DNA from: Flavobacterium sp. HJJ
GTDB taxonomy: Bacteria; Bacteroidota; Bacteroidia; Flavobacteriales; Flavobacteriaceae
DNA: 64,000 nt
Reading direction: 5' to 3'
Assembly: GCF_015351475.1 (NCBI RefSeq)
Contig: NZ_JADKPR010000003.1
Location: forward strand, 237,744-301,743
A program made the translations under genes and the position numbers. Under the pieces are notes generated by a model that did not search any database, was not told where the DNA came from, and was given only the letters and a program-made list of their open reading frames with translations. Below, one piece after another: positions 8,017 through 16,166 of this stretch. The number at the start of each line of letters is the position of its first letter. Position 1 is the stretch's first letter.

Positions 8017-11000
8017 TTAGTTAATACTATCGTTAGATTTTTCCAAAGATGGAGGAATCAGTTTATACATTACCGGGGTTACAATTCTTGACAGGATGGT
8101 AGAGCTTATCAAACCGCCAATCAATACAATCGCCAACGGAGATATTTGAGGATTGGAATTCAGTGCCAAAGGAATCAATCCGCAGATTGCCGTAATGGAT
8201 GTCAGTACTACCGGAAGAAAACGGGTTTCACCAGCAATGGCAATCGCCTCGTCAATGGACTTTCCTTCTTGTCGCAATTGATTGGTGAAATCGACCAAAA
8301 GAAGGGAATTTTTCACCTGAATTCCGGACAGTCCGATAAAACCGATAATGGATACTAACGACATTGGGTTGCCTGTCACCAATAAAAACAATACACCTCC
8401 AAGAACTCCCAACGGAATGATAGACAGTACGATGATAATTCCCTTGAACGTTTTAAATTGCAGTAATAAAACGGCTATAAATAAAAAAGCACTCAATATG
8501 ATTACGGACAGGAAATTGCCTCCCAACGCATCGCCTTCGGACTCTTTTTCTCCCGAAAGTTTGTAATAATATCCTTTTGGCATTTTTAATTTGTCTAATT
8601 TCGGAATAATTTCTACCAACAAATCATTGGCATAAAAACCTTTTGCAGACATAGCCGAAACTTTTGAAAAGGGAGATTTGTTAAAATGGTTGATAGCTGT
8701 GGGTGCCGTTTCAAAAGTGATGGTCGCAATTTGATTCAATGCAATTGGAGTTCCCTGAATGTTATTTACGTACAAACTTTTTAATGCGCCCAATTTGGAA
8801 AACTTGTCCCTTGGGAGAGTAATGGTCACATTTCTTGCATCGCCGCGATCATCAATGTAATCGCCAACGGTTAGTCCTGCTACCGCAAGTCGGATCACTT
8901 TGTCGGCCTCGCTTGTCAGTACGCCCAATGTTCTTGCTTTTTCTTTATTGATTTTTACTTTGACATCAGTTTTATACGTATTCAGCTCATTGTTGAGGTA
9001 AACCGTGCCTCTTTGATTTCGCAAAATACTTTCTGCCTGAGCCGATAATTTTCGTAAAACGTCTTGGTCTTCGCCAAATATCCTTACGACGATATTGGCT
9101 TCCAACGGCGTTCCTTGCTCAAAATCTTTCACCTCTACTTTGGCATAAGGCATCGTTTTGAACTTGTCGCGCAATTTTTCAATTAAAGCCGTCTTTTCGG
9201 TAGGCGTAGCCTCATCTTCCAACTGTACAAATATTTGGGCAAAATCTGATTTCCTGTCCTGTGGATGCACATTGTAATAAATCTGCGGATTTCCTTTTCC
9301 CACATTTGAAGTGTAATACACAATTTCTTTGTGGTTTTTCAATTCTTTTTCTACGATTTTTGTCACTCGGTCACTTTCCGAAATATTAGCCTGAAGCGGC
9401 ATTTTAATATTGATAAGAAACATTGGTTTTTCTGAATTCGGGAACAATTTGAATCCGGTTACCGAAAACAATCCAAAAGCAATCACACTTAAAAACAGGG
9501 AAACAGCAATCGTAATTTTTGGGAATTTCAATGCTTTTGGCATAATATCCCTGTAGGCTCTTGTTAGAAACTTTTGCAAATACTGAAGAAAAATGTTTCC
9601 TTCACCGTGCTCGTGTGTTTTTAAAAATCGGCTTCCCAAAAACGGAACCAATGTCAAAGCTACAATCATTGAAGCCAAAACACTTGTAATAACCGCCATT
9701 GGTAAACTGCGGATGAATTCGCCTGCCATATCGGGAAGAAAGACCAACGGCAAAAAGGCAATAACCAAAGTTACCGTACATCCTACTACTGCAATTCCTA
9801 TTTGTTTGGTTCCCATTAGAACGGCATCCATTTTTGAATGGCCTTCACGCAGCCAACGCTCAATATTTTCGACAACCACAATACTGTCATCGACCAATAA
9901 TCCTAAAGCGACAACCAATCCAACAATGCTCAATTGGTTTAAGGAATACCCTAAAGCATTCATTGCAATTAATCCTAAAGCCAATGATAAAGGAATGGAT
10001 ATCATAACAATAAGTGATGCTCTTGAACCTAAAGGTACCAACGTAATGACAACCAAAAGAATGGCCAATGCAAAGTCAAAACCTAAATGCCCCAAACGTT
10101 TTGATACCATATCGGCTTGATCAAAATTCTTGATTAGTTTAATGTTAGGAGGCAAATCTTTGGAGAATTCTTCTACAATTGGTAAATACTGCTTTTGTAC
10201 ATCGCTAATGTTTACATTATCCTTCATTCCGGCGGTGACCAAAACGCATCGGTGTCCGTTAATTCTTGTAATGTGATTTACCACTTCAGATTTGTAGCTC
10301 ACTTCGGCTACGTCTTTCATATAAATGATTTTTCCATTAGCATTGTAAACGACGGTATTGGCAACATCATCCGCATTTTTAAATTTACCGCTTGTTTTTA
10401 CGTTGAATACTTTGGTGTCCAAATCGATACTTCCGCCGGGAATATCAGCAGCTTCACTTTGTAAACTTCCCATTACTATGTTCAATGGAATTTTCAGTTG
10501 TGCCAATTTTTCCAAATTCAAATCCACGCGGATTTCCTGTTCCGGAATGCCGCTGTATTTTACGTCCTTGAGATTGGTTATTTTTTCAATCTTTGTCTTT
10601 AGTTCATCGGCTTCATCGCGCAGTTTTTTGTCGGATGCATTTTCTGAAACCAAAGCAGCCTGAAGAATTTTTACATCCGAAGACGAAATTTTCTCCGTCT
10701 TAATCATATAAATATCTTTTGGCAATTCACTGTTTTTTAGGGCATTCATTTCGGTGGAGATTTCCTGATATTTATTGTCAACATCCACTCCATATTTGAA
10801 TTTTACCTGAAAAGCGGCTACACCATCTTCAACGGTTGTGAGTATTTTTTCGATATTTTCCAATCCGTAAATCTTGTTTTCGATTGGTTTTACGACTTGT
10901 TCCTCCATATCTTTTGGACTCGTTCCGGGATAAATAACCGTAATCAAATATTGTGGCGGATGCGTTCCGGGGTCTTCTGATCTTGGCATCGTGAATAGGG

Positions 11001-11082
11001 TAAGAATCCCTACAACGGCAACCAAAAGAAAGATAATCAGTGCAAACTGATAATTCTTAACTGAAAAGTTTGTGATTTTCAT
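8017..11082 (-). CDS. RND efflux transporter, HAE1/AcrB-like inner-membrane pump
   Basis: A 1021-residue pump of normal family length. It opens with MKITNFSVKNYQFALIIFLL, the first of 12 expected membrane helices. The proton-relay helix reads GLLVDDSIVVVEN with the acid pair D398-D399. Two large periplasmic loops and a second six-helix half (LSVIILSAFLFIAVLLL onward) follow. RND pumps take up lipophilic drugs, bile-like compounds or metal ions from the periplasm and hand them to an outer-membrane channel through an adaptor. The genes for all three parts are adjacent (adaptor gap 12 bases). A DD pair with few acidic or Met residues is more like the multidrug than the heavy-metal class, but the substrate is not certain. 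Confidence 0.95.
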   Translation of the reverse strand: MKITNFSVKNYQFALIIFLLVAVVGILTLFTMPRSEDPGTHPPQYLITVIYPGTSPKDMEEQVVKPIENKIYGLENIEKILTTVEDGVAAFQVKFKYGVDVDNKYQEISTEMNALKNSELPKDIYMIKTEKISSSDVKILQAALVSENASDKKLRDEADELKTKIEKITNLKDVKYSGIPEQEIRVDLNLEKLAQLKIPLNIVMGSLQSEAADIPGGSIDLDTKVFNVKTSGKFKNADDVANTVVYNANGKIIYMKDVAEVSYKSEVVNHITRINGHRCVLVTAGMKDNVNISDVQKQYLPIVEEFSKDLPPNIKLIKNFDQADMVSKRLGHLGFDFALAILLVVITLVPLGSRASLIVMISIPLSLALGLIAMNALGYSLNQLSIVGLVVALGLLVDDSIVVVENIERWLREGHSKMDAVLMGTKQIGIAVVGCTVTLVIAFLPLVFLPDMAGEFIRSLPMAVITSVLASMIVALTLVPFLGSRFLKTHEHGEGNIFLQYLQKFLTRAYRDIMPKALKFPKITIAVSLFLSVIAFGLFSVTGFKLFPNSEKPMFLINIKMPLQANISESDRVTKIVEKELKNHKEIVYYTSNVGKGNPQIYYNVHPQDRKSDFAQIFVQLEDEATPTEKTALIEKLRDKFKTMPYAKVEVKDFEQGTPLEANIVVRIFGEDQDVLRKLSAQAESILRNQRGTVYLNNELNTYKTDVKVKINKEKARTLGVLTSEADKVIRLAVAGLTVGDYIDDRGDARNVTITLPRDKFSKLGALKSLYVNNIQGTPIALNQIATITFETAPTAINHFNKSPFSKVSAMSAKGFYANDLLVEIIPKLDKLKMPKGYYYKLSGEKESEGDALGGNFLSVIILSAFLFIAVLLLQFKTFKGIIIVLSIIPLGVLGGVLFLLVTGNPMSLVSIIGFIGLSGIQVKNSLLLVDFTNQLRQEGKSIDEAIAIAGETRFLPVVLTSITAICGLIPLALNSNPQISPLAIVLIGGLISSTILSRIVTPVMYKLIPPSLEKSNDSIN

Positions 11083-11094
11083 TACTATTCTCGG

Positions 11095-12135
11095 TTATTT
11101 AATGATTTTGATAGTTGATTCTTCGTTGAGATAAGCACTGTTTGAAATAACAATCTGATCCGTTTGGTGAAGTCCCTCCTTGATAAATACCTTGTTATTT
11201 TCAAATTTAGCAATTGTAACAGGCTGACGTTTTACTTTGTTATTCTCTACGACAAACACAAAGGCTTTATTTCCGTCGGCTTCAATAAGTGAATTATAGG
11301 GAATGATGATGCGGTCTTCTACTTTTTCGGCCTTGATTTCTGCTTTTCCAAACATACCCACGGCCGGTCTGCTGTTCTTCATATCCAATTTCAGCTCTAC
11401 CTGAAACGAACCTAATGCAGCATCGGCAGCTTGTGATTTCCTGAAGACAAAAGCGTCAAAGTGTTTATCCGGATAACCATCGAGCGTGACAACCGCTTTT
11501 TGGCCAATTTTCACCGCAGCCCATTCGGTATCAGTCAAGCCCGCTTTTAACAGGTAATTGTTGTTTTTACTTGTTTCGTTTATGGCCAAAATTGGAGATC
11601 CGGCACCAACCACTTCACCTGTATTGGCAATTTTTGCAGTAACAAAACCATCGGCAGTGGCATAAATTTTTGCATAACGGGCATTAAATGCAATGGCATC
11701 TTTCTGCTTTCGGGCAATGTCAAGACCCGTTTTTGTGTTTTGAAGCTGTTCCAAAGTATAAACACTGTCTTTGTAAAGGTTTAAGGTACGCGTATAATCA
11801 CGCTCGAATTTCTTAACATTCAGATCCGATTGATTCAAGCCCGAACCGATTTCGGTTTCATCTAAAGTGGCAAGAAGTTGTCCCTTCTTGAAAAACTGAC
11901 CTTCTTCTACGTAAATTTTACTGACAACACCACCAATTTTAAAGCCATAATTGGCTTGATTTTCCGTTTTCACCAAGCCGGATGCGTTTATGTTAGTTGC
12001 AAGTGCCAATGATTGAGCCGTTTCTGTTTTAATCGAAATAACATCGGCATTTTCAAAAGGGTTCTGTTCTTTTTTTTCTTCTTTGCAAGAATAAAAAAGC
12101 GGTAGTACGAATAGGATAATTATTAATTTCTTCAT
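11095..12135 (-). CDS. RND efflux periplasmic adaptor lipoprotein (HlyD/MFP family)
   Basis: A 346-residue membrane-fusion protein. The start at 12135 was chosen because it gives a clean lipoprotein signal, MKKLIIILFVLPLFYSC, with the lipobox Cys at residue 17; a longer ORF start would bury it. Barrel-sandwich (lipoyl-like) halves flank a helical hairpin: VVSKIYVEEGQFFKKGQLLATLD before it and IYATADGFVTAKIANTGEVV after it. A beta-barrel and membrane-proximal domain complete it. It bridges the inner-membrane pump and the TolC-like channel encoded on either side. Confidence 0.93.
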   Translation of the reverse strand: MKKLIIILFVLPLFYSCKEEKKEQNPFENADVISIKTETAQSLALATNINASGLVKTENQANYGFKIGGVVSKIYVEEGQFFKKGQLLATLDETEIGSGLNQSDLNVKKFERDYTRTLNLYKDSVYTLEQLQNTKTGLDIARKQKDAIAFNARYAKIYATADGFVTAKIANTGEVVGAGSPILAINETSKNNNYLLKAGLTDTEWAAVKIGQKAVVTLDGYPDKHFDAFVFRKSQAADAALGSFQVELKLDMKNSRPAVGMFGKAEIKAEKVEDRIIIPYNSLIEADGNKAFVFVVENNKVKRQPVTIAKFENNKVFIKEGLHQTDQIVISNSAYLNEESTIKIIK

Positions 12136-12146
12136 TGTTCTAATTT

Positions 12147-13484
12147 TTAGTTTTTTAAAGTAAAAGTGGCATTGGCTCTTTCTAATTCGGCATAAGCAAT
12201 CCACGAATTATAAAGCGCAATATTGGTATTAAGTTGGGCATTTACCCACTGATTTTGGGCATCGAGAAGTTCAATGTAAATAGCCTGTCCTTCTTTATAC
12301 AATTTGGTGATGTCATCATTGTATTTTTTGGCGGATTCTTTTTGGTTTTTATTGGCGTAAAATTGTTCCAATGCCGATTTTAGATTGTTTTGCCCTACCT
12401 GAAACTGAAGCAGTAATTGCTGTTTTACATTATCAGTTTGGGAACTTATTTTTTTAGTATCTTCTTCAACCTGTTTGAGTTTGTATTTGTTTTTGTTTCC
12501 GGAAAAAATATTCCATTGCAAACCTAATCCTGCGAAATAATATTGTGAATCTTTGTTCACATCAAAATCAAAGTCCTGAAAACCGAAATCGGCAAATCCG
12601 CTTACTGTAGGAAACCAATGCGATTGCGTAAGTTTACCAACCGTTTCATTTAATTCCTTAACCTGAGTCAGTTTTAGCAATTCCTCCCTGTTTTGGGTAT
12701 TTTCTGTAACGGCATCAATGGGTAAAGTCTCATTGTCATCTGTTTCAATATTGGAATCCAATTTTTCGTTGAGCAAAAAATTGAAGTACGATTTGGCGTT
12801 ATTACTGACTTGTTTTGCCGTTTCTAGATTTGCCTGAATCCGTATTACCTCGTTATCACTTCGTAAAACTGCGGTACGGTTGATTTTGTCATTTTTGAAT
12901 AAAGATTGGTTTACCCTTTGATTCTCTTTGACCAATGCCAAGGCATCTTGATAAATTTTAATTCCTTCAATGGACTGAAGGTATTTGTAATAGGCAATTT
13001 TTATTTCCTTGACCAACTCCCTCTTATAAATTTCCAATTCAATCTGTTGCAGTGATGCCTGCTGACTTTTAATCCTTTCATTATAAATAATTTCGAAATT
13101 CAGCAAGGGCATTGTTGTATGAATCTTCGCGTCATAGAAATTATTAGGATTGATTAAAACCGACTGATTTTCTAAGGTTGGAAACGCTTTGGAATTCGTC
13201 ATCTGATTCAGCGTGTTATACACCGGATTGAGCATATCGCCTACGGGAATATCAATCGTTCTTCCTCCTTCAGCCCTTGTATAGCTCCCGTTTAAGGAAA
13301 CTGTGGGGTAAAACAAAGAGCGTGCTTCCTTAAGAGCATACACACTTTTGTTGATGTCAAAATGGTGTTGCTTTATTACTTCATTGTTTTTTAGTCCGGT
13401 TTCTATGTAGCCGTCTAACTTACTTTGTGAATATCCTTGATATCCGAGTAAGATTACCGTTAGAATTACTGCATTTTTTATCAT
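12147..13484 (-). CDS. TolC-family outer-membrane efflux channel
   Basis: A 445-residue protein with signal peptide MIKNAVILTVILLGYQGYSQ; the start at 13484 is preferred over 13493 for this reason. Two OEP repeats are visible: long alpha-helical stretches rich in K, Q, E and N flanking short beta segments such as PTVSLNGSYTRAEGG and FPTVSGFADFGFQ. Trimeric TolC-type channels span the outer membrane and the periplasm. The gene is the second of the tetR-tolC-adaptor-pump series, and a TetR-type palindrome sits in its leader. Confidence 0.93.
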   Translation of the reverse strand: MIKNAVILTVILLGYQGYSQSKLDGYIETGLKNNEVIKQHHFDINKSVYALKEARSLFYPTVSLNGSYTRAEGGRTIDIPVGDMLNPVYNTLNQMTNSKAFPTLENQSVLINPNNFYDAKIHTTMPLLNFEIIYNERIKSQQASLQQIELEIYKRELVKEIKIAYYKYLQSIEGIKIYQDALALVKENQRVNQSLFKNDKINRTAVLRSDNEVIRIQANLETAKQVSNNAKSYFNFLLNEKLDSNIETDDNETLPIDAVTENTQNREELLKLTQVKELNETVGKLTQSHWFPTVSGFADFGFQDFDFDVNKDSQYYFAGLGLQWNIFSGNKNKYKLKQVEEDTKKISSQTDNVKQQLLLQFQVGQNNLKSALEQFYANKNQKESAKKYNDDITKLYKEGQAIYIELLDAQNQWVNAQLNTNIALYNSWIAYAELERANATFTLKN

Positions 13485-13504
13485 AATATACATTGTTTTT
13501 TAAT

Positions 13505-13517
13505 TGAACATTGTTCA
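13505..13517. promoter_or_regulatory. TetR-type operator before the efflux operon
   Basis: The 13-base palindrome TGAAC-ATT-GTTCA lies between the tetR stop and the start of the TolC gene. A second site of the same form, TGAAC-AAC-GTTCA, lies in front of tetR at 14191-14203. Two matching palindromes flanking the regulator gene strongly suggest that the TetR protein represses both itself and the efflux genes. Confidence 0.75.
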
Positions 13518-13536
13518 TTTTTTTGAACAAAAAAAT

Positions 13537-14154
13537 TTATAGTCGATCTATTATTTTTAAATACTCATTATAGCCATCAAGTAAGATCGTATCGGGATTT
13601 GTGAATTTTACGCCTTTGGTTCTTTGACGAATTTCAAGACAGCACATACCGTGAACCAAACTCCAAACCATAAACGAAAGCGGTTCTATATTATGTCCCT
13701 TAAAATGCCCTTTATTAATACATTCCTCAATTGTTTTTTTAACACGGCCAAAAGTTACCGCACCTTCATCCCAATCTTTATTTTCGGAGCTTTCCAAAAA
13801 TTCCATAGGTGCCTTAAGATTAAACATCAAATCATACATTTCTTGATTTTCCAAGGCAAATTTTATGTAGGTAAAACCCATTTTTCGCAATCGTTCCATT
13901 GGATCTTCTATGCTGAACAATTCTTCAAAATACCCTCCCAATTCCTGAAATCCTATGGAGTGCAGGTCGTGCAGAATGGCATTCTTATCTTTAAAATAAA
14001 CATATACCGTACCTACACTATAGTCAATTTCGTCAGCAATATTTCGAATGGTAGTTTGCTCAATACCCTTTTCTATAAAAAGTTTTTTTGCACCTTTTAA
14101 AATCAATGCTTTCAGTGCTTCTTTTTCCCTTGCTTTTCTGTCAACTATACTCAT
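13537..14154 (-). CDS. TetR-family transcriptional regulator of the efflux operon
   Basis: A 205-residue regulator. The N-terminal helix-turn-helix reads KKLFIEKGIEQTTIRNIADEIDYSVGTVYVYF, the classical TetR motif. The remaining 150 residues form the helical ligand-binding and dimerisation domain (TetR_C-like, with TYIKFALENQEMYDLMF). It precedes the TolC, adaptor and RND pump genes on the same strand, and matching palindromes lie before it and after it. The likely role is repression that is lifted by a pump substrate. Confidence 0.92.
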   Translation of the reverse strand: MSIVDRKAREKEALKALILKGAKKLFIEKGIEQTTIRNIADEIDYSVGTVYVYFKDKNAILHDLHSIGFQELGGYFEELFSIEDPMERLRKMGFTYIKFALENQEMYDLMFNLKAPMEFLESSENKDWDEGAVTFGRVKKTIEECINKGHFKGHNIEPLSFMVWSLVHGMCCLEIRQRTKGVKFTNPDTILLDGYNEYLKIIDRL

Positions 14155-14171
14155 ACCTTGAAATTATTTCA

Positions 14172-14203
14172 CAAAGATATGTTTTATTTTTGAACAACGT
14201 TCA
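14172..14203 (-). promoter_or_regulatory. tetR promoter with overlapping operator
   Basis: Read on the minus strand, TATCTTTG (forward 14172-14179) is a perfect TAnnTTTG -7 element. The palindrome TGAAC-AAC-GTTCA (14191-14203) covers the place of the -33 element. A repressor bound there would block polymerase, so autoregulation is likely. Confidence 0.7.
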
Positions 14204-14221
14204 TTTTTTTTATAAAAAAAT

Positions 14222-14260
14222 AAACACAGTAACAAAATCTCTTGATTTTACTGTGTTTTT
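14222..14260 (-). terminator. Terminator after the HxlR gene
   Basis: Arms AAACACAGTAA and TTACTGTGTTT enclose a short loop. A T-rich tract follows on the minus strand, and TTTTT follows on the plus strand. It lies 54 bases past the HxlR stop and between that gene and the tetR promoter, insulating the two units. Confidence 0.65.
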
Positions 14261-14313
14261 GAAGACCAATTTTTAATTACTGTTAGGATTCTTAAGAAAT
14301 CCAACTGATATAA

Positions 14314-14646
14314 TCAGACTAAATTCTCTAAACCGAATTCAGCCAATTTATCTGCAATTGGCAAAGTTTTTAACCCCAATTCAGTTAAAGTATACTCAAC
14401 TTTTGGTGGAATTTCGGGATAGGCTTTTTTACTGACTAGTTTATTTTCAACAAGCATATTCAATTCTTGTATCAGCATTTTTTCGCTAATACCGGGTATA
14501 GCCCTTTTTAGTTCGCCATATCGCATCACTTTTTTGTTGATTTGAAACAATATCAACAAAGTCCATTTACCGCTAAGAAGTGTTAAAGAGGCTCTCACAG
14601 GACACTTTTCATCACAAGGTAAAATTATTTTAGATTTTTTTCCCAT
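14314..14646 (-). CDS. HxlR-family (DUF24) winged-helix regulator
   Basis: A 110-residue single-domain regulator. Family landmarks are CPVRASLTLLSGKWTLLILF (the conserved Cys followed by the GKW core), RYGELKRAIPGISEKMLIQEL (recognition helix) and VEYTLTELG (wing). HxlR proteins often sense aldehydes, quinones or other electrophiles through the N-terminal Cys. It is divergent from an NmrA-type gene, and a shared palindromic promoter sits between them. Full length for the family. Confidence 0.92.
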   Translation of the reverse strand: MGKKSKIILPCDEKCPVRASLTLLSGKWTLLILFQINKKVMRYGELKRAIPGISEKMLIQELNMLVENKLVSKKAYPEIPPKVEYTLTELGLKTLPIADKLAEFGLENLV

Positions 14647-14698
14647 TGATATTCAATTATTCTAACTGTATAGTAGGTACTTTACTTTTAGGTAAGTA

Positions 14699-14736
14699 CT
14701 TGTACAAAAGTAAGTAACACAATACTTTTGTGCAAG
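14699..14736. promoter_or_regulatory. Mirror-image divergent promoters with HxlR-type palindrome
   Basis: Two 14-base arms (CTTGTACAAAAGTA and TACTTTTGTGCAAG) form an inverted repeat with one mismatch around a 10-base centre. Each arm carries a perfect -7 box TACTTTTG pointing outward: plus strand 14723-14730, minus strand 14705-14712. For each, TTG on the far arm lies exactly 20 bases upstream (14700-14702 for plus, 14733-14735 for minus). The two promoters therefore overlap completely and should exclude each other. HxlR dimers are expected to bind the same repeat. Confidence 0.7.
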
Positions 14737-14824
14737 TAATTTTAAAAAACAACTAGAAACAAGCAAATAGATTAGGATGCAATGACTAATCAAAAACAAT
14801 TTAATAACATAAAAACGTAAAAAA

Positions 14825-15718
14825 ATGAAAATCTTAGTATTTGGAGCTTCAGGCTCACAACAATTCAATGTAATATCTGAAGGGATCAAAAAAGGAGCAG
14901 AAGTATTTGCAGCTACAAGTTCTGCTGCAAGTTTTGAAAAATTAAGTCAAGCAGGTGCAAAACCTATTTTGGCTAATATGAGTGATGCCAATAAAATGTT
15001 GGAAATTACCAAAAGCATAGATGCGATAGCTTTTATGATTCCTGTTTCTTTGCCCAATCCATTTGATGGCTTGGAATATGCTAAAAATGTGATTGATGCA
15101 GCTAAGATAAATAGTGTAAAGAAAATCGTTTGGAACACAAGTGGTTGGTTAGCTCCGCAAAAAATAGGAATCCCTGGCGAAGATGTAAAGTTGGACATAA
15201 AAGAGTATCTAAAAAATAGTGGATTGGAGTATGTGATAATTGAACCCACTATTTATATGGAAAATATGATGGGGCCTTTTTGTGCACCTTTTATAAAAAA
15301 CGAAATGAAACTCGCTTATCCTACTCCAGAGATTATGCCTATTGGTTGGATAGCATCTAGAGATGTAAGTGCTTTTGTTGTAGAAGCAGTTTACAATGAC
15401 AAACTAAAAGCGGATACATTCCAAATAAGTGGTTTAGAAAATTTAAAAGGGAATGATTTGGCTGAACAATTTTCTAAAGGTTTGGGTAAAAACGTTGTTT
15501 ATTATACGCAACCTGCCAAAGAATTTGGTGATATATTAAAACCATTTGTAGGTGAAGCAGGTGCAGCAGGAGTAACTTCGTACTATGAAAGCCTTCAAAA
15601 TGCAACAGAGTTTCCTCCAAAATTCAATCCAAAGATGAATGAGATTTTAGAGAAACTGCCCGTGCAAATGACACCTTTGGTGCAATGGGCAAATGAGAAT
15701 AAAGCGTATTTTTCCTAA
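14825..15718 (+). CDS. NmrA-like NAD(P)-binding protein
   Basis: A 297-residue atypical SDR. The N-terminus MKILVFGASGSQQFNV is a GxxGxxx-type Rossmann motif. The usual SDR YxxxK catalytic pair is not evident, as in NmrA/HSCARG-type redox sensors and quinone reductases of the QOR2 kind. A mid-protein IVWNTSGWL segment and a C-terminal substrate-binding half follow. It is divergently transcribed from an HxlR regulator, a common pairing for electrophile-inducible genes. Confidence 0.85.
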   Translation: MKILVFGASGSQQFNVISEGIKKGAEVFAATSSAASFEKLSQAGAKPILANMSDANKMLEITKSIDAIAFMIPVSLPNPFDGLEYAKNVIDAAKINSVKKIVWNTSGWLAPQKIGIPGEDVKLDIKEYLKNSGLEYVIIEPTIYMENMMGPFCAPFIKNEMKLAYPTPEIMPIGWIASRDVSAFVVEAVYNDKLKADTFQISGLENLKGNDLAEQFSKGLGKNVVYYTQPAKEFGDILKPFVGEAGAAGVTSYYESLQNATEFPPKFNPKMNEILEKLPVQMTPLVQWANENKAYFS

Positions 15719-15779
15719 AAAAGGTAATAACTTTTGTAGAGGTAACAATTAAAGTTAATGCAAATTTTAACTTGATAGC

Positions 15780-15837
15780 AAAGGTGATTTTGATTTTTTC
15801 AATTCTATTGGATTGTAAAATCAAGACCACCTTTTTA
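15780..15837 (+). terminator. Imperfect terminator after the NmrA-like gene
   Basis: AAAGGTGATTTTGATTTT pairs imperfectly with the complement of AAAATCAAGACCACCTTTTT, and the right arm ends in a T run. It lies 62 bases past the stop codon on the plus strand. Confidence 0.55.
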
Positions 15838-16091
15838 ATTGTAGGGGTGAATATTTATTCTTGATTATTTTATGCCTGAAATAAATGTAAGCAACTTGTT
15901 TTGAAATCTTGGAACAAGGTAAAGTCAGCCTTTTTACATAGCATTGTAATTTGTATAGGTCTTATTCTGCCAGCTAATTAATTTAAAGTTTTTGAGCCGT
16001 GCATAATATTTTGGGTGTTAGCGTTAACATTACAAACTTCGCGACCAAAATCATCATCCTACAAAACCTCCGTAAAAACGTATCACACCTT
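15838..16091. other. Intergenic, nothing recognised
   Basis: About 250 bases between the terminator and the next promoter region. Both strands were checked for conserved peptides and structured RNA; none was seen. Short stop-rich frames only. Confidence 0.4.
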
Positions 16092-16136
16092 CCCACTTTT
16101 GTATAACTAGCCAGAATAACTTCGATAGTAGTTTTG
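16092..16136 (+). promoter_or_regulatory. Candidate AraC-activated promoter (old yellow enzyme operon)
   Basis: The 13-mer CCCACTTTTGTAT (16092-16104) is followed 32 bases later by the end of TAGTTTTG (16129-16136), a perfect TAnnTTTG -7 box, 30 bases before the ATG of the enzyme. No TTG occurs at the usual -33 spacing. The same 13-mer with identical spacing precedes the SDR-AraC operon at 6903-6947. Both operons end in closely related AraC genes, which makes these likely AraC boxes. Confidence 0.6.
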
Positions 16137-16166
16137 CAACATTAAATAATCATAAAAAATAAAATA

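Noticed and set aside
9593..10120. 175-codon open frame antisense to the RND pump gene
   Set aside because: It lies wholly inside the pump gene, has low-complexity composition (runs of T, I, K and N) typical of antisense shadow, and lacks any motif.
13624..14100. 158-codon open frame antisense to tetR
   Set aside because: Fully covered by the clear TetR-family gene; composition fits an antisense shadow.
14662..14889. 75-codon minus-strand frame upstream of the HxlR gene
   Set aside because: It covers the divergent promoter and the start of the NmrA-like gene; Cys, Leu and Phe rich with no family pattern.
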